64,000 bases of DNA from the NCBI GenBank assembly GCA_016110215.1, contig JADWQD010000016.1:868001-932000 (forward strand), read 5' to 3'. The notes under the pieces are model-generated. The model was not told the origin of the DNA. It made no database searches and saw nothing but the letters and a program-made list of their open reading frames with translations. Origin of the DNA: Capronia americana. Lineage: Eukaryota; Ascomycota; Eurotiomycetes; Chaetothyriales; Herpotrichiellaceae. Positions 1-11,283 of this stretch are shown one piece after another. The translations under genes and the position numbers were made by a program. The stretch's first letter is position 1. Every line of letters starts with the position of its first letter.

Positions 1-2543
1 TGTGCTCTTGCAACTAATCTTACTGTTCTTTTTCGCCGTCATCAGCGCGTCTGGCCGGCAATTTGTGCTCGTCGACTTTTTCTGCGCGTTCCTGGACGGC
101 AATCTGAATCCCGAGACATACCAGGCTCTGAAAGGCGCGACCGAGTCCATGTCGGAGAGAATGATTCTGGCGGGCCAACTGCTGTCAAAGCTTGGCCGGG
201 CGTATTCTGATGGCTCTCCGTTGAGGTACACCGTTCGCCTCGTCCTCGCTTGTACAGCATCGGGCCTTAATCTATGGTATTGGATATCAGGTACGCAAAG
301 TCTAAAGCACGTGGGCCTCGAATGCTCGACGAACGTCTTCCTGTTTGCCCGCGTTGGCGTGACAGGTCCTGTCCGACACTTCTTCATCGTGGTCGGCACT
401 TTCTATGCAGCCTACCACCTCGCCATACTGCTATTTGCCACCATCCCATGGACACAGGCAGACGGATCAAAAAATGTATCTCTCAAGGACAAGCTGCTCG
501 CAGCGTTCGACCCAAGAAGTCCCGCAGAGCGCACGCGCTCGGAACACCGCGAGAATCTCCTAGGGTATGTTGGCAGCGTTCGACCCATCAGCGATCGGAA
601 GCTAAAGCTAACCTCTTGCTCAGCAACAAGTTCAAGTTACCAAAGCAACGCAAAAGGACAGCCATCAGCAGACAGATCCATCTATGGTTACACGCCATCA
701 TGTTTACCTGGAGTACGGCTGTCATTATCTATTCTATCCTTGCAGTCGAGCTCACTTTAGCGTGGAACGACGTGTATGCTGTTTACGATGTAGGCTCGAC
801 GGGCCAGTTCATTCCCCTTTTCATTGGCTTGGTCGGACTTGCCCGAGCCATTGTATCTGCTCTACTTGAGCATGCTCATCTGTTCAAGAAGGCAAGCCTC
901 CTCCATCATCGTGTCGCCCCCTGTTCTCACTGATGAAGGCTCAGAAACAGATCGACCTTCCTTCTATTGCGCTGCAGCATGACACCGGCATCTACCACTA
1001 CTGGGTCCCGCCGTCACGCAAGCAAGCACAGAAGATAAGTTTCAAGGCGCAGAGACCGGTCAGGAGATGGAGCTTTGATGCCAAGCGGAATGACGCTGAC
1101 GCTCCCACGATCGAGCGGGTCCTTAAGCATGATGCTCCAGCCCCAGTCCTTCCAGTCCAGCCAGAGTGGGAAGCACGGCGCTTGAGGACCGAAATGAGAG
1201 GTGGTCTCTATCGACCAAGAGTCGTCGCGCGGCCATCGGGCCGATTCATCTACACAGACCGCAGCGGTCACCGACATGTATTTCATGACGCCAAACTCGT
1301 TCGACGAGCAAGCTTCCACGCTGGCGACGAGTACGAGCCGGGATGGCCACTTCTACCACACCGCGAGCGACAAGCGTTTAACACTCCCCTGCGCTCCAAA
1401 CGTCAGACCATACAACAAGAGAGAAAACGAAACATCTGGTGGCATCAGAAGCTCAATGATCTAGAGAACCAGCTGGTAACGAAGAAGCATGCCGATATCC
1501 CGGACTTTTCCAGCGAGCGTTGGCGGCAATTCGAACAAGAGGATGACGAGGACTCGTCGGCGTCAGGAGCGCGCCGTCCGCCTGATGTGTTCCCACCACC
1601 GTGGCTCCCCGCCGACGTCAACGATGAGGCTCTGCTCTGGATGTCGTCGTACAATGACGCTTTCCCTCGGAACAGACGCCCTGGGCATACCATTCATCGC
1701 ACGAACAGTTTTGACGACTCGGCAAGCATATATAATGGTATCAGCGCAAGACGCATGTCGTTCTTGCAGCCAGAAAGGCCTGGACAGCACCACAGCAGTG
1801 TGAATGAACACCACATGCCGGCTGGCTCGTCCTCATCCTTGCACAGCAGAGCGGAATCACGTGGAAGATCAAGATGGGGAAGGTTCGACCAGCCATATCC
1901 GATCTCAGACGTCTCGCCAGACGGGTTCACGTTCCACCGCTGGCGCAAGACGAGAAGTCGGTCGGACAGTAGGAATAGTGGTCAATCACGAACATCCCCA
2001 ACTCCCGACGAGAAAAATCCGGGGCGGAAGAAAACTTACCCCCGCCGCCCCCTCGTGTTAGCAACACTCGCTGTGCTCAACATATTTTGTCTGTGCATGC
2101 CTTGTGTCAGCCTGTACACGCTGGCAAAAACCCTACACAGGCGCTGGCAAGCCTACCGCTACGGCCGCAAGATGCAACGAAATCCAGCCACAGGACCTAC
2201 CCGTGCCAAGGCCGCGCAGTACTTCTGTCCCGAATGCGACCGAGACCTGCTTTCCTACCGGCAGACACGAGATTGGTACACCGTGCGGCCTGCGGTACGG
2301 CAAAGCAACTCGACTAAGAGGAAGCGCTTCATGCGGAAGATGGAAGAGCATATCGGTCCGTTCTATACCTTCAAGGCCGTTTTCATGCTTGTGGTCGGGA
2401 TTTTCCGCATCTTGGGGCGGTTTGGATGGGGTCGTGAGTTGGGCCGGCTTTTCAGGGCTCGTTTCGAAGTGTTGATGCATGCGTCGGAGGCGTATAGACA
2501 GAAAGAGGCGAACGTGGCAGGGAGCGCGTCGAGTCCCGTGTGA
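1..2543 (+). CDS. Polytopic membrane protein of unknown function, 5' end outside the window
   Basis: Exons are 1-564 (open at the left edge), 624-891 and 945-2543. The first intron (565-623) has a GTATGT donor and CTTGCTCAG acceptor and keeps phase. The second (892-944) is a GC-AG intron: the exon ends AAG, the intron begins GCAAGC, has a CTGAT branch-like site and ends CTCAG. It joins two frames at phase 0 and removes a stop that would otherwise separate them. The product has about four hydrophobic segments in its first half, then a long polar, Arg- and Ser-rich cytoplasmic-looking region, then a membrane segment near GRKKTYPRRPLVLATLAVL and a Cys pair in FCPECDRD. I do not recognise a named family. 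The motif VGSTGQFIPLFIGL resembles a segment of the convergent neighbour at 2807-5035. Function unknown. Confidence 0.72.
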
Positions 2544-2806
2544 TTGCTGCAGAAGCGGTGGATGAGGATTGTGCAATGGCGAGACAATGGCACCTGCACT
2601 GCGGGCCGTGGCTGTGTAATGTCCGCGGTGATACAGCCTCGGACAAGCCGCGCATCGCAGCTGGGGATCACGTGGTCAGCGTCTCTCCCACACGTGGTTG
2701 TTGGCGTGGTGTGGTACGCCTCCTGCAAGGGGCCATTATTCTGTTTGCAACAACGATTTTAATGGACCGAAACCATGACCAAGAACGGTACTTCAATCCC
2801 AGCATA

Positions 2807-5035
2807 TCAATCATCTGCGGGTCTAGCGACTTTCAGTAGCTGTGACGGAACCAGTCGGTGGAGGAGGCGTCTCAGGACATTCGTTGCTCGCCGGAAAACC
2901 CTCGCGAAGGCAGCGCCCACTCTCTGCTTGACTCCTCGTTGTTTCAACCGCTTCTCCTCTTCCTGCTTCTCGCAGTGTGCCTTGAGGACCACTGGTAATT
3001 TCATAAGCAGGACTTCATCTTCCCGTGCTTCTTCTTCAGTGTAGTAGTGTGCAGTCGGAACGTCCTTGCCCTGACACGATTCGCAAGAACAGGGCAGATA
3101 AGAAGCCCATCCGCTTCGACGACACTGCGAGCTTGGCGACCCCGGGACGTTCGATTCTGCCGACGCGCGAGGAGGATCCACAATTCGAACGTGGTCACGC
3201 GGCGCAGTGATCGTGGCCCAGACGCTCTCGAAATCGGTATCGCTGTCTGCGCCCTCGGCCTTCTCGCATTTCTGCCTCCATTTGGAGCCAATCTTCACCT
3301 CGCCGCCATCGTTACTCAAATCCGCTAAACATGCCGTCGTGACTGGATCTTTCCACCAAGCCTTGAGGTCCTGAAACTCCCGAACCAACGTAACGAGCGA
3401 GGACCATATCTGCGGGTGACGACTTAACCACTCCGGAGGGTCTAGAAGAAAGCGTGGTAATTTGTCTAGCTGACCGGCCTCGGCGGCGCACGCCACCTCA
3501 TCCAGAAAGATTCGTTCTTTACCCGATGTCTTTCCATTCTTCCGAGAGGCCCTGATCTTGGCGTATAATGCTGCCAGGAGAGCGAACGCAACGTTGATCC
3601 AGGAACCCCATTGTCCTACCGACACCAGTGATTCGGATTCTGGGATTCCATTCATGGCAACTTCCATAGTGCAGATCTGCATGAACAACACCGTGGGCCA
3701 GAGCACGAAGGCCGACATGCCCCAGATATACCAGGCGATGGCCGGGAGCCTCGCCCACCACACCCGCGTTTTTGATGGCTGGTTTGGCGGCTTCGACTTG
3801 GACGTGTGCAAGACCAAGGGCTTCGTCGACCCCCAGCCACAGCGGACAACGAGCATGACAACAACAAGGTGCAGAATGGTAAGAGGCCAGATGATGAAGA
3901 TCATTACCTGCCACAGGTACCAAAGGATTGTGACGACCTTTGCGAGGAATCGTTGCCTTCGCGTCATGCCAACCGGCTCCTCCTTGAAAGCAAGCCGCCG
4001 AAAGATCCAGTTTCGTGCCACCTTCGATGGAAAAGTCGCGCTCAGCAGGGTAGTTCGTAGTGGTAGCGCGATTGCCAGAATATACAAAGAGCTTGTATAG
4101 TTTGGTGGCGACGAGATACTCCATGCTACCGTGTAGTCCGTCGTTGATGCATCGCGTGCTTGGATTGAATGATTGGCTGATATGCCGTTCGCGTGTCTAA
4201 CGGAACGTACCCGGGCGTTGGTAAGGGATCTGCTATTGAATACCGGTGGGGCGTACAAAGTGTCGCTTATTACACCGTAGTACGATGTTTCCCGCCACAT
4301 TATCGGAACCATGTTGTCTTTCGCATCGCGGAAGAGTACTTTGCTATACTCGACCACGTCGCAAGCATGTGCGCATGCAAATGCAGAGGGGTCGCTGCAG
4401 TCGGCCAGGACGTCAACGGCAACACCTCTAGAGGCCCATTTGATGGTGGTCCAGTATACGCACATCAACGCAAACGATAACAGGCCGGTCCAAAGAATGA
4501 AGAATGGCGACGAGTTGTGGTTGAAGAAACGCGGAGGGTAGAGAGCGAAGATTAGAGATGCAGTCATGGCCACTGTCAGAATAATGTTGAGGACGAGGTT
4601 GTCGGCGTCTAGGCCAATGTTGTCTTGCAGCCCTAGGCCGACCCCATGGAAAGCTGCAATCCCGCTAAGTCCGACGAAATAGACGATGCCGATCAGGGCG
4701 AGCCACTGATGAAACCGGGAGCAGAATATGAATGCTAGGATCAGGTAGAAGAGTATGCGCTGGAACCTCGTGTATATTCCGCTGACAGGGTACAGACAAC
4801 GTGCCGACCAATAGTACTCGAGGGTAAATTCTGTCGGATCTGGATTGTCTCGGCTGTAGAGTTTGCTCGACAAGGCTGGCGGAGGGGTCGCAAAAGTGGA
4901 CTCGGAAGCATATTCCGATGGTAATCGAGGCAAGGCGGCACCTAAACCAAGGGCGAAGAAGGTAAGGCAGCATAGGAGGATGTGGAAATACAGATTCGAC
5001 CTTGGCCCGTTTCTTGGTCCAACGGCAAAAGCCAT
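2807..5035 (-). CDS. Polytopic membrane protein of unknown function
   Basis: A single uninterrupted frame of 742 residues, with ATG at 5035 and TGA at 2807. The N-terminus has a signal peptide or first membrane segment (about residues 15-35). Seven or so further hydrophobic segments follow, around residues 85-115, 140-165, 175-195, 315-335, 370-400, 430-450 and 465-490. The tail is cytoplasmic-looking, Arg/Lys/Glu-rich, and carries a compact Cys motif (CSCESCQG) near residue 640. The segment VSVGQWGSWINVAFALLAAL resembles part of the left-edge gene, which is convergent with this one, with only 263 bp between the stops. I recognise no enzymatic motif. It could be a fungal-specific plasma-membrane protein; nothing in the sequence shows what it does. 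Confidence 0.75.
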   Translation of the reverse strand: MAFAVGPRNGPRSNLYFHILLCCLTFFALGLGAALPRLPSEYASESTFATPPPALSSKLYSRDNPDPTEFTLEYYWSARCLYPVSGIYTRFQRILFYLILAFIFCSRFHQWLALIGIVYFVGLSGIAAFHGVGLGLQDNIGLDADNLVLNIILTVAMTASLIFALYPPRFFNHNSSPFFILWTGLLSFALMCVYWTTIKWASRGVAVDVLADCSDPSAFACAHACDVVEYSKVLFRDAKDNMVPIMWRETSYYGVISDTLYAPPVFNSRSLTNARVRSVRHANGISANHSIQARDASTTDYTVAWSISSPPNYTSSLYILAIALPLRTTLLSATFPSKVARNWIFRRLAFKEEPVGMTRRQRFLAKVVTILWYLWQVMIFIIWPLTILHLVVVMLVVRCGWGSTKPLVLHTSKSKPPNQPSKTRVWWARLPAIAWYIWGMSAFVLWPTVLFMQICTMEVAMNGIPESESLVSVGQWGSWINVAFALLAALYAKIRASRKNGKTSGKERIFLDEVACAAEAGQLDKLPRFLLDPPEWLSRHPQIWSSLVTLVREFQDLKAWWKDPVTTACLADLSNDGGEVKIGSKWRQKCEKAEGADSDTDFESVWATITAPRDHVRIVDPPRASAESNVPGSPSSQCRRSGWASYLPCSCESCQGKDVPTAHYYTEEEAREDEVLLMKLPVVLKAHCEKQEEEKRLKQRGVKQRVGAAFARVFRRATNVLRRLLHRLVPSQLLKVARPADD

Positions 5036-5593
5036 AGTCGGCGGTGAGGTGTCGCATGGTGTCGACGTCCGTCGTGGAGTCTAGTGGACTTTATGTTGCG
5101 ACATCGACACAATGAATCTTGATGAGTTGCGAACCAGGCACCGTACAAGGCGCACTGCCGTTGTTGCCTTTTGCTTGGGGATTGTGCTGGAGGGTCGGCT
5201 ATTTGCGAGATTCGTTGAACATATTTGTTACCCAGGCTGGGCAGATGAGCCACAGCCACAGCTTCTGGACCGGGTCAAATGCCGGAATGCTCAGTTCTGA
5301 AACCGGAACTGGCCTTTGAAGACGTCACGATCCGCCGCCGGAGGGTTGGGACACAGCCATCCGAGTCTTCTTGTTTGTCGCAGAGAGAGTGAGGGAGCAG
5401 CGGCCGCATAAAATGTCAACGGCTAACTTGCCGAAAAGAGATATCCTAAATATTCCTGTAGTTGTGTTCTGCCGTACACTTACGCTGGCGGAGCACACGC
5501 CATAAACCGCAATCCCGTTCGACCAGTTTCTTGCTTGTCCTTCTACTGACGCTTTCACTCTTCCTTTTCCCTCTGCTTAGAGCGCAATGTAAA
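5036..5593. other. Divergent intergenic region
   Basis: This spacer lies between the starts of the minus-strand membrane protein and the plus-strand XPF gene, and so should hold both promoters. Short frames in it have no coding character. A pyrimidine-rich run at about 5520-5580 (CTTTCACTCTTCCTTTTCCC) just before the XPF start is typical of a fungal core promoter. I see no RNA gene or repeat. Confidence 0.5.
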
Positions 5594-8511
5594 ATGCCGG
5601 CGGCCACATCCCAGCCGCCGGTCAAGCTTTCGCTTCCCCTCGTGAGTCTTCCTTGATGTAGCATCTCTTGCCGTGTGAACGTCACGACAGCCTCTTTCGC
5701 CCTTGATTGCTAACTCGTCTGTAGCAATTTCAGCAGGAAATCTATCAGCTCTTGCGCGCGGAAGATGTATTGGTCATACTCGCTCGGGGACTGGGTCTTC
5801 TGAAAATCGTGACCAACCTGTTGCATACGTACGATGCAGCAGGCAATTCGCTCGTCATCATCGTTGGAGCAGAGGATCGAGAGAATGAGTGGATTGGCGA
5901 AGCACTGGCAGAGCACTATGCCATTTCGCGAACTCCTTTGGCGAAAGGCCTTCGCGTCATCAACACTGACAAGGCCACCGTGGCGGCACGGGAGAAGATC
6001 TACTCCGAGGGCGGCATCGTCTCCGTGACCAGCCGCATCTTGATTGTGGATCTCCTCTCCAAACTGCTGGACCCAGAAACTGTGACCGGGCTTGTTGTCC
6101 TCCATGCGGAGCGCGTCGTTGCTACCAGTATTGAAGCGTTCATTGTCAGAAGCTTCAGGCAGCACAACAAAATCGGCTTCCTCAAGGCCTTCAGCGACTC
6201 TCCAGAACCCCTGGCCTCATCGTACGCACCTCTAGCGAGCATGATGCGAAACCTTTTCTTGAGGAAGCCTTCCCTGTGGCCAAGGTTTCATGTCTCGATC
6301 GCGCAGAGCCTCGAGGGCAAGAAGAAAGCGGAGGTCATTGAATTGGAGATTGAAATGACACCATCGATGAAAGCGATCCAGCAAGCCGTCATGGAATGCG
6401 TTGAGACCAGTATATCAGAATTGAAAAAGGCCAATTCAAGCTTGGAGATGGACGACTGGACGCTGGACTCTGCTTTGCACCAAAACTTTGACGCTATTGT
6501 CCGGAGACAACTCGACCCAGTTTGGCACCGAATCAGTTGGCGAACGAAACAAATCGCAAATGACTTGACAGTATTGCGGACCATATTAAACTCTCTGCTC
6601 AGCTATGATAGTGTGTCGCTGCTCAGGTATCTCGACACCGTCCTTGCGACGCACTCGCCGCCGCCGAATTCCAGGCAACAAGATCAATCACCCTGGCTGT
6701 ACATGGATGCCGCCGCAGTAATCTTCAACACAGCCAGAGGCAGAGTATACTCCGGAAAAGTCGAAGACAATGGCGTGCTGCCCACGTCGAAGCTGCCCGA
6801 TTCTTTGACACCGGTCCTGGAAGAGCAGCCAAAATGGGCAGTCCTTGCGGAGCTGTTGCAAGAAATTGAAACCGATGCATATCTGACTCCTACACGAAGC
6901 GATTCCAACGAGACGATATTGGTGATGTGTAACGACCTGAGGACATGCCGTCAAATTCGCGAATATCTTCAGACCATGCACGTGAAGCCCCTTCCGCAAG
7001 AGGCGAATGATGGTCGAGCTCCTCACGAGGTCGAAGAGCAAGAGGCGAAGGGGTCTGCGGAATTTATGCTGCGACGGAAGCTCCGAGAGTATCTGGTTTG
7101 GCGAGATACGTTCACGCAAGTCAGCTCCACACTCTTTGAGGAGAACCAGAAGTCACTCAACAACATCAAAGGGAGCAATACTGCTTCTGCCCGCCTCAAC
7201 AGTAAGGCACCGGCAAACAAAAGAAGGCGCGTCAGAGGTGGAGGTGCGTCAGGGCTAAATCCGTTCCGCACAGCTAGTGGGGCAGTGGCCATGGTTGAGG
7301 ACAAAGCATCACATGTTGCCAGTCTCCTTGCAGAACTGCAACCTACGGGGGCCGAAGCTCTTCAGAAAGAAGATGTGATGGTTGACGATCTGGCCGACGC
7401 CGGAGAAGACTTCTTTGAGTTGTATACTCCGGAAGACCAAATCGTTGTTCACCCATACGACGGCGACCAAGACGACCAACTGCTCGAAGAGATCAGACCG
7501 AAGTACATCATCATGTTTTCACCCTCTGCAGATTTCATACGGAGGGTCGAAGTGTACAGATCGAGTCATTCGGACCGCAGTGTTCGAGTCTATTTCCTCT
7601 ATTACGGCAATAGCGTCGAAGAACAGCGGTACCTCTCTTCGGTCCGACGAGAGAAGGATGCTTTTACAAAGCTCATCAAAGAACGTGGCAGCATGGCGGT
7701 CACGCTCACGGATGCTAATGTTGATCCCGAGGAAGCATTTTTGCGTACTGTCAATACGAGGATTGCAGGTGGCGGAAGACTTGCAGCCACGGCCGCCCCT
7801 CCACGGGTGATTGTGGATGTCAGAGAATTCCGTTCATCGTTGCCAAGTTTGCTTCACGGCCGGAGTATGCAAATCGTGCCGTGCCAACTTACCGTTGCAG
7901 ACTACGTCCTTTCACCAGATATTTGCGTGGAGCGGAAATCAATCCCGGACCTGATCGGTTCTTTCAACAATGGACGACTCTACAATCAAGCAGAGACGAT
8001 GCTCCAGTATTACAAGTATCCATTCTTGCTGATCGAATTTGACCAGAACAAGTCCTTCACCCTCGATCCATTTGCTGACTTATCGGGCACGTTGAAAGCT
8101 CCCGATGCCGAGACCAGGAGCTTGCAGACGAAACTTGTTCTTCTCGCAATTCGATTCCCTAGACTAAAGATCATCTGGGCATCGTCACCATATCAGACTG
8201 CCGAAATCTTCGAAGAACTCAAGAAACAGCAGGAAGAGCCAGATCCATACAAAGCAGTACAGATCGGCTTAGTCGCTGGCGAGGACCCGGACGAGAGGAC
8301 CTTCAACACGGGGCCTCAAGACTTGCTGCGAACGATTCCAGGAGTGACTGACAAAAACGCAAGTCGGCTGTATCTCGAAACTCGAAATGTGCTGGAGGTT
8401 GCCAACATGAGCCTCGAAGAGCTTGATCCCCTTGTTGGGAGGGAATCTGGGCGGCAGATCGTCAGATTCTTCACCCGGAGGGTTGGTGACGAGGAAGATC
8501 AATCTATGTGA
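5594..8511 (+). CDS. rad1: DNA repair endonuclease XPF/Rad1
   Basis: Exons are 5594-5641 and 5725-8511, giving 944 residues. The intron (GTGAGT donor, GCTAAC branch, GTAG acceptor) is phase 0. Adding the 16-codon first exon restores the family N-terminus, FQQEIYQLL followed by ARGLGLLK. The first half is the degenerate superfamily-2 helicase-like domain; its EAFIVRSFRQHNKIGFLKAF segment matches XPF. The ERCC4 nuclease core is at about residues 750-830, with VERKSIPDLIGSFNNGRLYN (the ERKx3D active site), LLIEFD, and a C-terminal helix-hairpin-helix pair (RTIPGVTDKNASRL). XPF pairs with ERCC1/Rad10 and cuts 5' of lesions in nucleotide excision repair and at interstrand crosslinks, in the nucleus. 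The usual GD before ERK reads AD here (VADYVLSPDICVERK). Confidence 0.95.
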
Positions 8512-9066
8512 GCCATTGCTCAGCTCATGGCAGTGTGACTTATAGCAGTCTCTCAATTCGCAAACATTGATGAGGGTAAAGTTTTGATCATCTCAACTTG
8601 CGAGAGAGCACCACTGTACCACGAGGGCGTTGCTTTAATCCCGTCGATTTCAGAGCTTCTTACAAGGCTTGGACGAGAAATGGTCAATTGGAGGGGACAT
8701 GACCCCGAATACGAGACAGAGCAGGATCGATTCACGCATCTCACAGCCTCATTGGAACCCAGTGTTCAGCTCGCCTTGGCAGCTCGTATGTCCTGCAGTC
8801 GAGATGCATCCCAAGCCAAGGGCCGTTCCATCTAGAAACACGTCGACTGCATGACTTGTGCCGACAGTTCCTCTCGGCCTTCATTGCAATTCCTTCTCGA
8901 CACGCATTAACAGATTCTCAGCAGTAGGCGTCCGCCTTGTTTGTGGATCTCGCTACTACATTACGGTTGAGTAGTGTGATATATCTCGGAAGGACACCAA
9001 GGCTGATAAGGCTGTTCTTTGTCGGAGCTAGCATATGATTACACCATCAGGTTGATTTAGCAAATC
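8512..9066. other. Intergenic region
   Basis: This holds the 3' end of the XPF transcript and the promoter of the Cys-rich surface protein. Both strands have only short frames without family motifs, splice logic or codon bias. I see no RNA gene, repeat or mobile element. Confidence 0.4.
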
Positions 9067-10073
9067 ATGAGGTTTGCAACTCTGTCGTCCGCCGCCCTTC
9101 TCACGGTAGTATCTGTTGCCTCTTTCCCTCCTGCCGAAACAAAGGGGATCCTGCTCGCGAGGACCTACAGGCCGAGGTTGGCGACAGTCAAGACAGATGT
9201 CTTGAATGGTGCATACCTCGATGGTGTTCACCTGTTCGAGCGACAGGGTTGTTCAGGAACCCAATGTGCAGGTAAGACGGCTTTCACCTCCAAACAAATC
9301 CGGCACTGACTCGATGTCATCCAGACGGCTGCTTCAGGGGCACCGACGACGTCTGTTGCCCAAATGGCGGTGGGGCTTGTGATGCAGGCGAGGCATGCTG
9401 TGGCGGTGATGGCTGTGTACCGCTGGATGGAAGCGTGTGCTGCTCCAACGGAGGGTATTGCAATCCTGGACGAATCTGCGCAACATATCAGGACCAGGCC
9501 GTTTGTTGTTTAACCGCCCAATGTACCGAGCTCGAGCAGTGGGATGGAAGTACATATACCATTCCCGACGGGACGGCGACGCCCATGGGGACGGGTGCTG
9601 TGACCACAGTACCTACTGGCGCTGGCGTCTCTCTCACGGCTTCTTCCCTGCCACCAAACTCGACTGCACCAACAAGTCAACCATACACCAATACCAATAC
9701 GGCATCAGCCGGACCGGGAACACCTGTATTGCCACCTCTGCCTTCGAGTGAGACCTCGGGAATCTACACCATCGAGACGATCGACCCCAGCTCAACTCCT
9801 CCGCAGTCAGGTCCAGCATCAACAGCGAATCCAAGCTCCGCACCGCCAGCGAGTCTACAACCGACGGGACCAAGCATTGTGATTGTCACCACGCAGCTTC
9901 AGCCTACAGTTGTTGCTAGCCAAAGCCTGGAGACACCCGGTACGCTGACGACCATTCAAGGCACAAGTCCGACGAGCACAACGACGCCACCAGGGTTTAC
10001 GGGTGCGGCCTGCAGGAGACTGGAATCTCCGGGATGGCTCATAGGTGCAGTGGCAGCTCTGTATTTGGTGTAA
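9067..10073 (+). CDS. Secreted Cys-rich, Ser/Thr/Pro-rich protein, probably GPI-anchored
   Basis: Exons are 9067-9271 and 9325-10073 (317 residues). The intron has a GTAAGA donor and a CCAG acceptor and is phase 1. A signal peptide (MRFATLSSAALLTVVSVAS) is followed by a Cys-rich module at about residues 58-125 with several CC pairs spaced by Gly-rich loops (VCCPNGGG, ACCGGDGCVP, VCCSNGGYCNPG, AVCC). This recalls small chitin-binding or granulin-like knots, but I cannot assign a family. A long Thr/Ser/Pro stretch, likely O-glycosylated, follows, and the protein ends in a hydrophobic tail (LIGAVAALYLV) suited to GPI attachment. Proteins of this layout sit in the cell wall or plasma membrane. 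The exact role is unknown. Confidence 0.8.
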
Positions 10074-10379
10074 TGCATTACAGGCAGCTACTTTCAGCAA
10101 CGGGCTCCCAAATTGCCGCCGCGGGAATCGTGGACGAAGAGGAGGAGTTTTATGCACTAGATATTGAATCGACAGGAATAGCAGAATGCGCATAAACAAC
10201 AACGGTTTGCAAGTGTCTAATTCAAACTGAACCCACTCCAGCGCCGGAACTCCCATCAATCATGAACGCGGTCGTATGTGTGTGTAATGCTGCTCGTAAA
10301 ACTGCTGCATCACCTCATCAAATTCATCGTCGCATCTATGTTGATCTCGATGCATGCAAAAACAAACACGTCCCTCGGT
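10074..10379. other. Convergent 3' region
   Basis: About 300 bp between the stop codons of the surface protein (plus) and eIF1A (minus). It should contain both 3' UTRs. A GTATGTGTGTGTAA run lies near 10275. No coding or RNA feature is visible. Confidence 0.4.
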
Positions 10380-10987
10380 CTAGATGTCGTCGATGTCGAC
10401 ATCCTTGTCCGATTCGCTGTCCCGATCCTCGTCGAACTCGACATTGTCGTCCACGCCCTCATGGCCGTAGGTATCCGTCTCGTTGATCTTCGCACTCTCG
10501 GGCAACTCTCCGTATGCCTTGAGCGACCTTGCCTCGTCGGCGCTGTACTTCAGAATCACATCACCCTTCTCATCCTGATAATCCCGCAGCGACAGCAAGA
10601 TGATGTCTCCCTGGTTGATCCAGACCTTCTTGCGCAGTTTGCCCCGGATGTGAGCGAGGCGCTTCTCGCCGTCGAAGCACAGGGCCTCGAGCCGGCCGTT
10701 GCCCAGCATCTTCAGGACTTGAGCATATTCTTGCCCCTCTTCTTTGAAGGTGAGTTCGCGCTTTTCGTTGTCGTTTTCGTTCTTGCCTCGACGTCGATTT
10801 TTACCACCCTAGATGTATGTGTGTCAGTGCGGATGGCCCAGGAACCTGTGTACATAAATTTGTCGGGTGTTGTTCGTGGCCCTCGCTGGTGGCGGGGTAT
10901 GTGTGTGGAATGAGGCAGGCCGCATGCGGTGTGGCGGCTGTCAAAGTGGGATGTTTGCAGACTCACCTTTCCCTTGTTCTTAGGCAT
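10380..10987 (-). CDS. TIF11: Translation initiation factor eIF1A
   Basis: Exons are 10967-10987 (only seven codons, MPKNKGK) and 10380-10808, giving 149 residues, the usual size. The 158-nt intron is the longest I modelled in this window and begins GTGAGT. The N-terminus is the basic eIF1A tail (GGKNRRRGKNENDNEKREL). The OB fold follows, with EGQEYAQVLKMLGNGRLEA, IRGKLRKKVWINQGDIILL and DVILKYSADEARSLK. The acidic tail ends DVDIDDI, the eIF5B-binding end. eIF1A binds the 40S A site in the cytoplasm and promotes scanning and start-codon choice. It is divergent from the RnpA-like gene, with 296 bp between the two starts. Confidence 0.96.
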
Positions 10988-11283
10988 GTTGATCGGTTCT
11001 CAACACTCGAGCGTCTTTTGTTGTCTGTCTGAGTGTACTTGGTCTGCGAGAAGTTGTCCGGGACGATTTCCTTTCGTAGGGGTGGCGCAGGTGATTTTCG
11101 AAAGAATGACTGCGAAATAAAGCGAAGATCAGTGCGAGGCGGTTGACGTTTGTTTGTGCCAGCAACGAGACTCGCAGTCATTGGTGCGCCAGACGCTAGG
11201 CCGTGATTGGCAGCGCCCCGAAAGCATTTCTCGTTATTTCTATTGTTCGTCTCGTCTCTTGCCCAGGCAAAGATGTGTCTCCC
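10988..11283. promoter_or_regulatory. Shared promoter of eIF1A and the RnpA-like gene
   Basis: A 296-bp spacer separates the two divergent start codons, so both promoters must lie here or overlap the first introns. A plausible link between cytosolic translation and a mitochondrial RNA-processing factor is inference only. I did not find a recognisable fungal binding site in it. Confidence 0.4.

Noticed and set aside
274..933. A separate plus-strand frame ending just before the ATG at 933
   Set aside because: Its real part (624-891) is the middle exon of the left-edge membrane protein; the stop lies within the GC-AG intron at 892-944.
933..2543. Independent gene starting at ATG 933
   Set aside because: The ATG is inside the intron at 892-944, and the frame continues the upstream gene at phase 0 from 945.
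11203..11283. N-terminal extension of the RnpA-like protein
   Set aside because: It begins at GTG and gives an uncharacteristic hydrophobic stretch; ATG 11284 has a good context and a plausible presequence.
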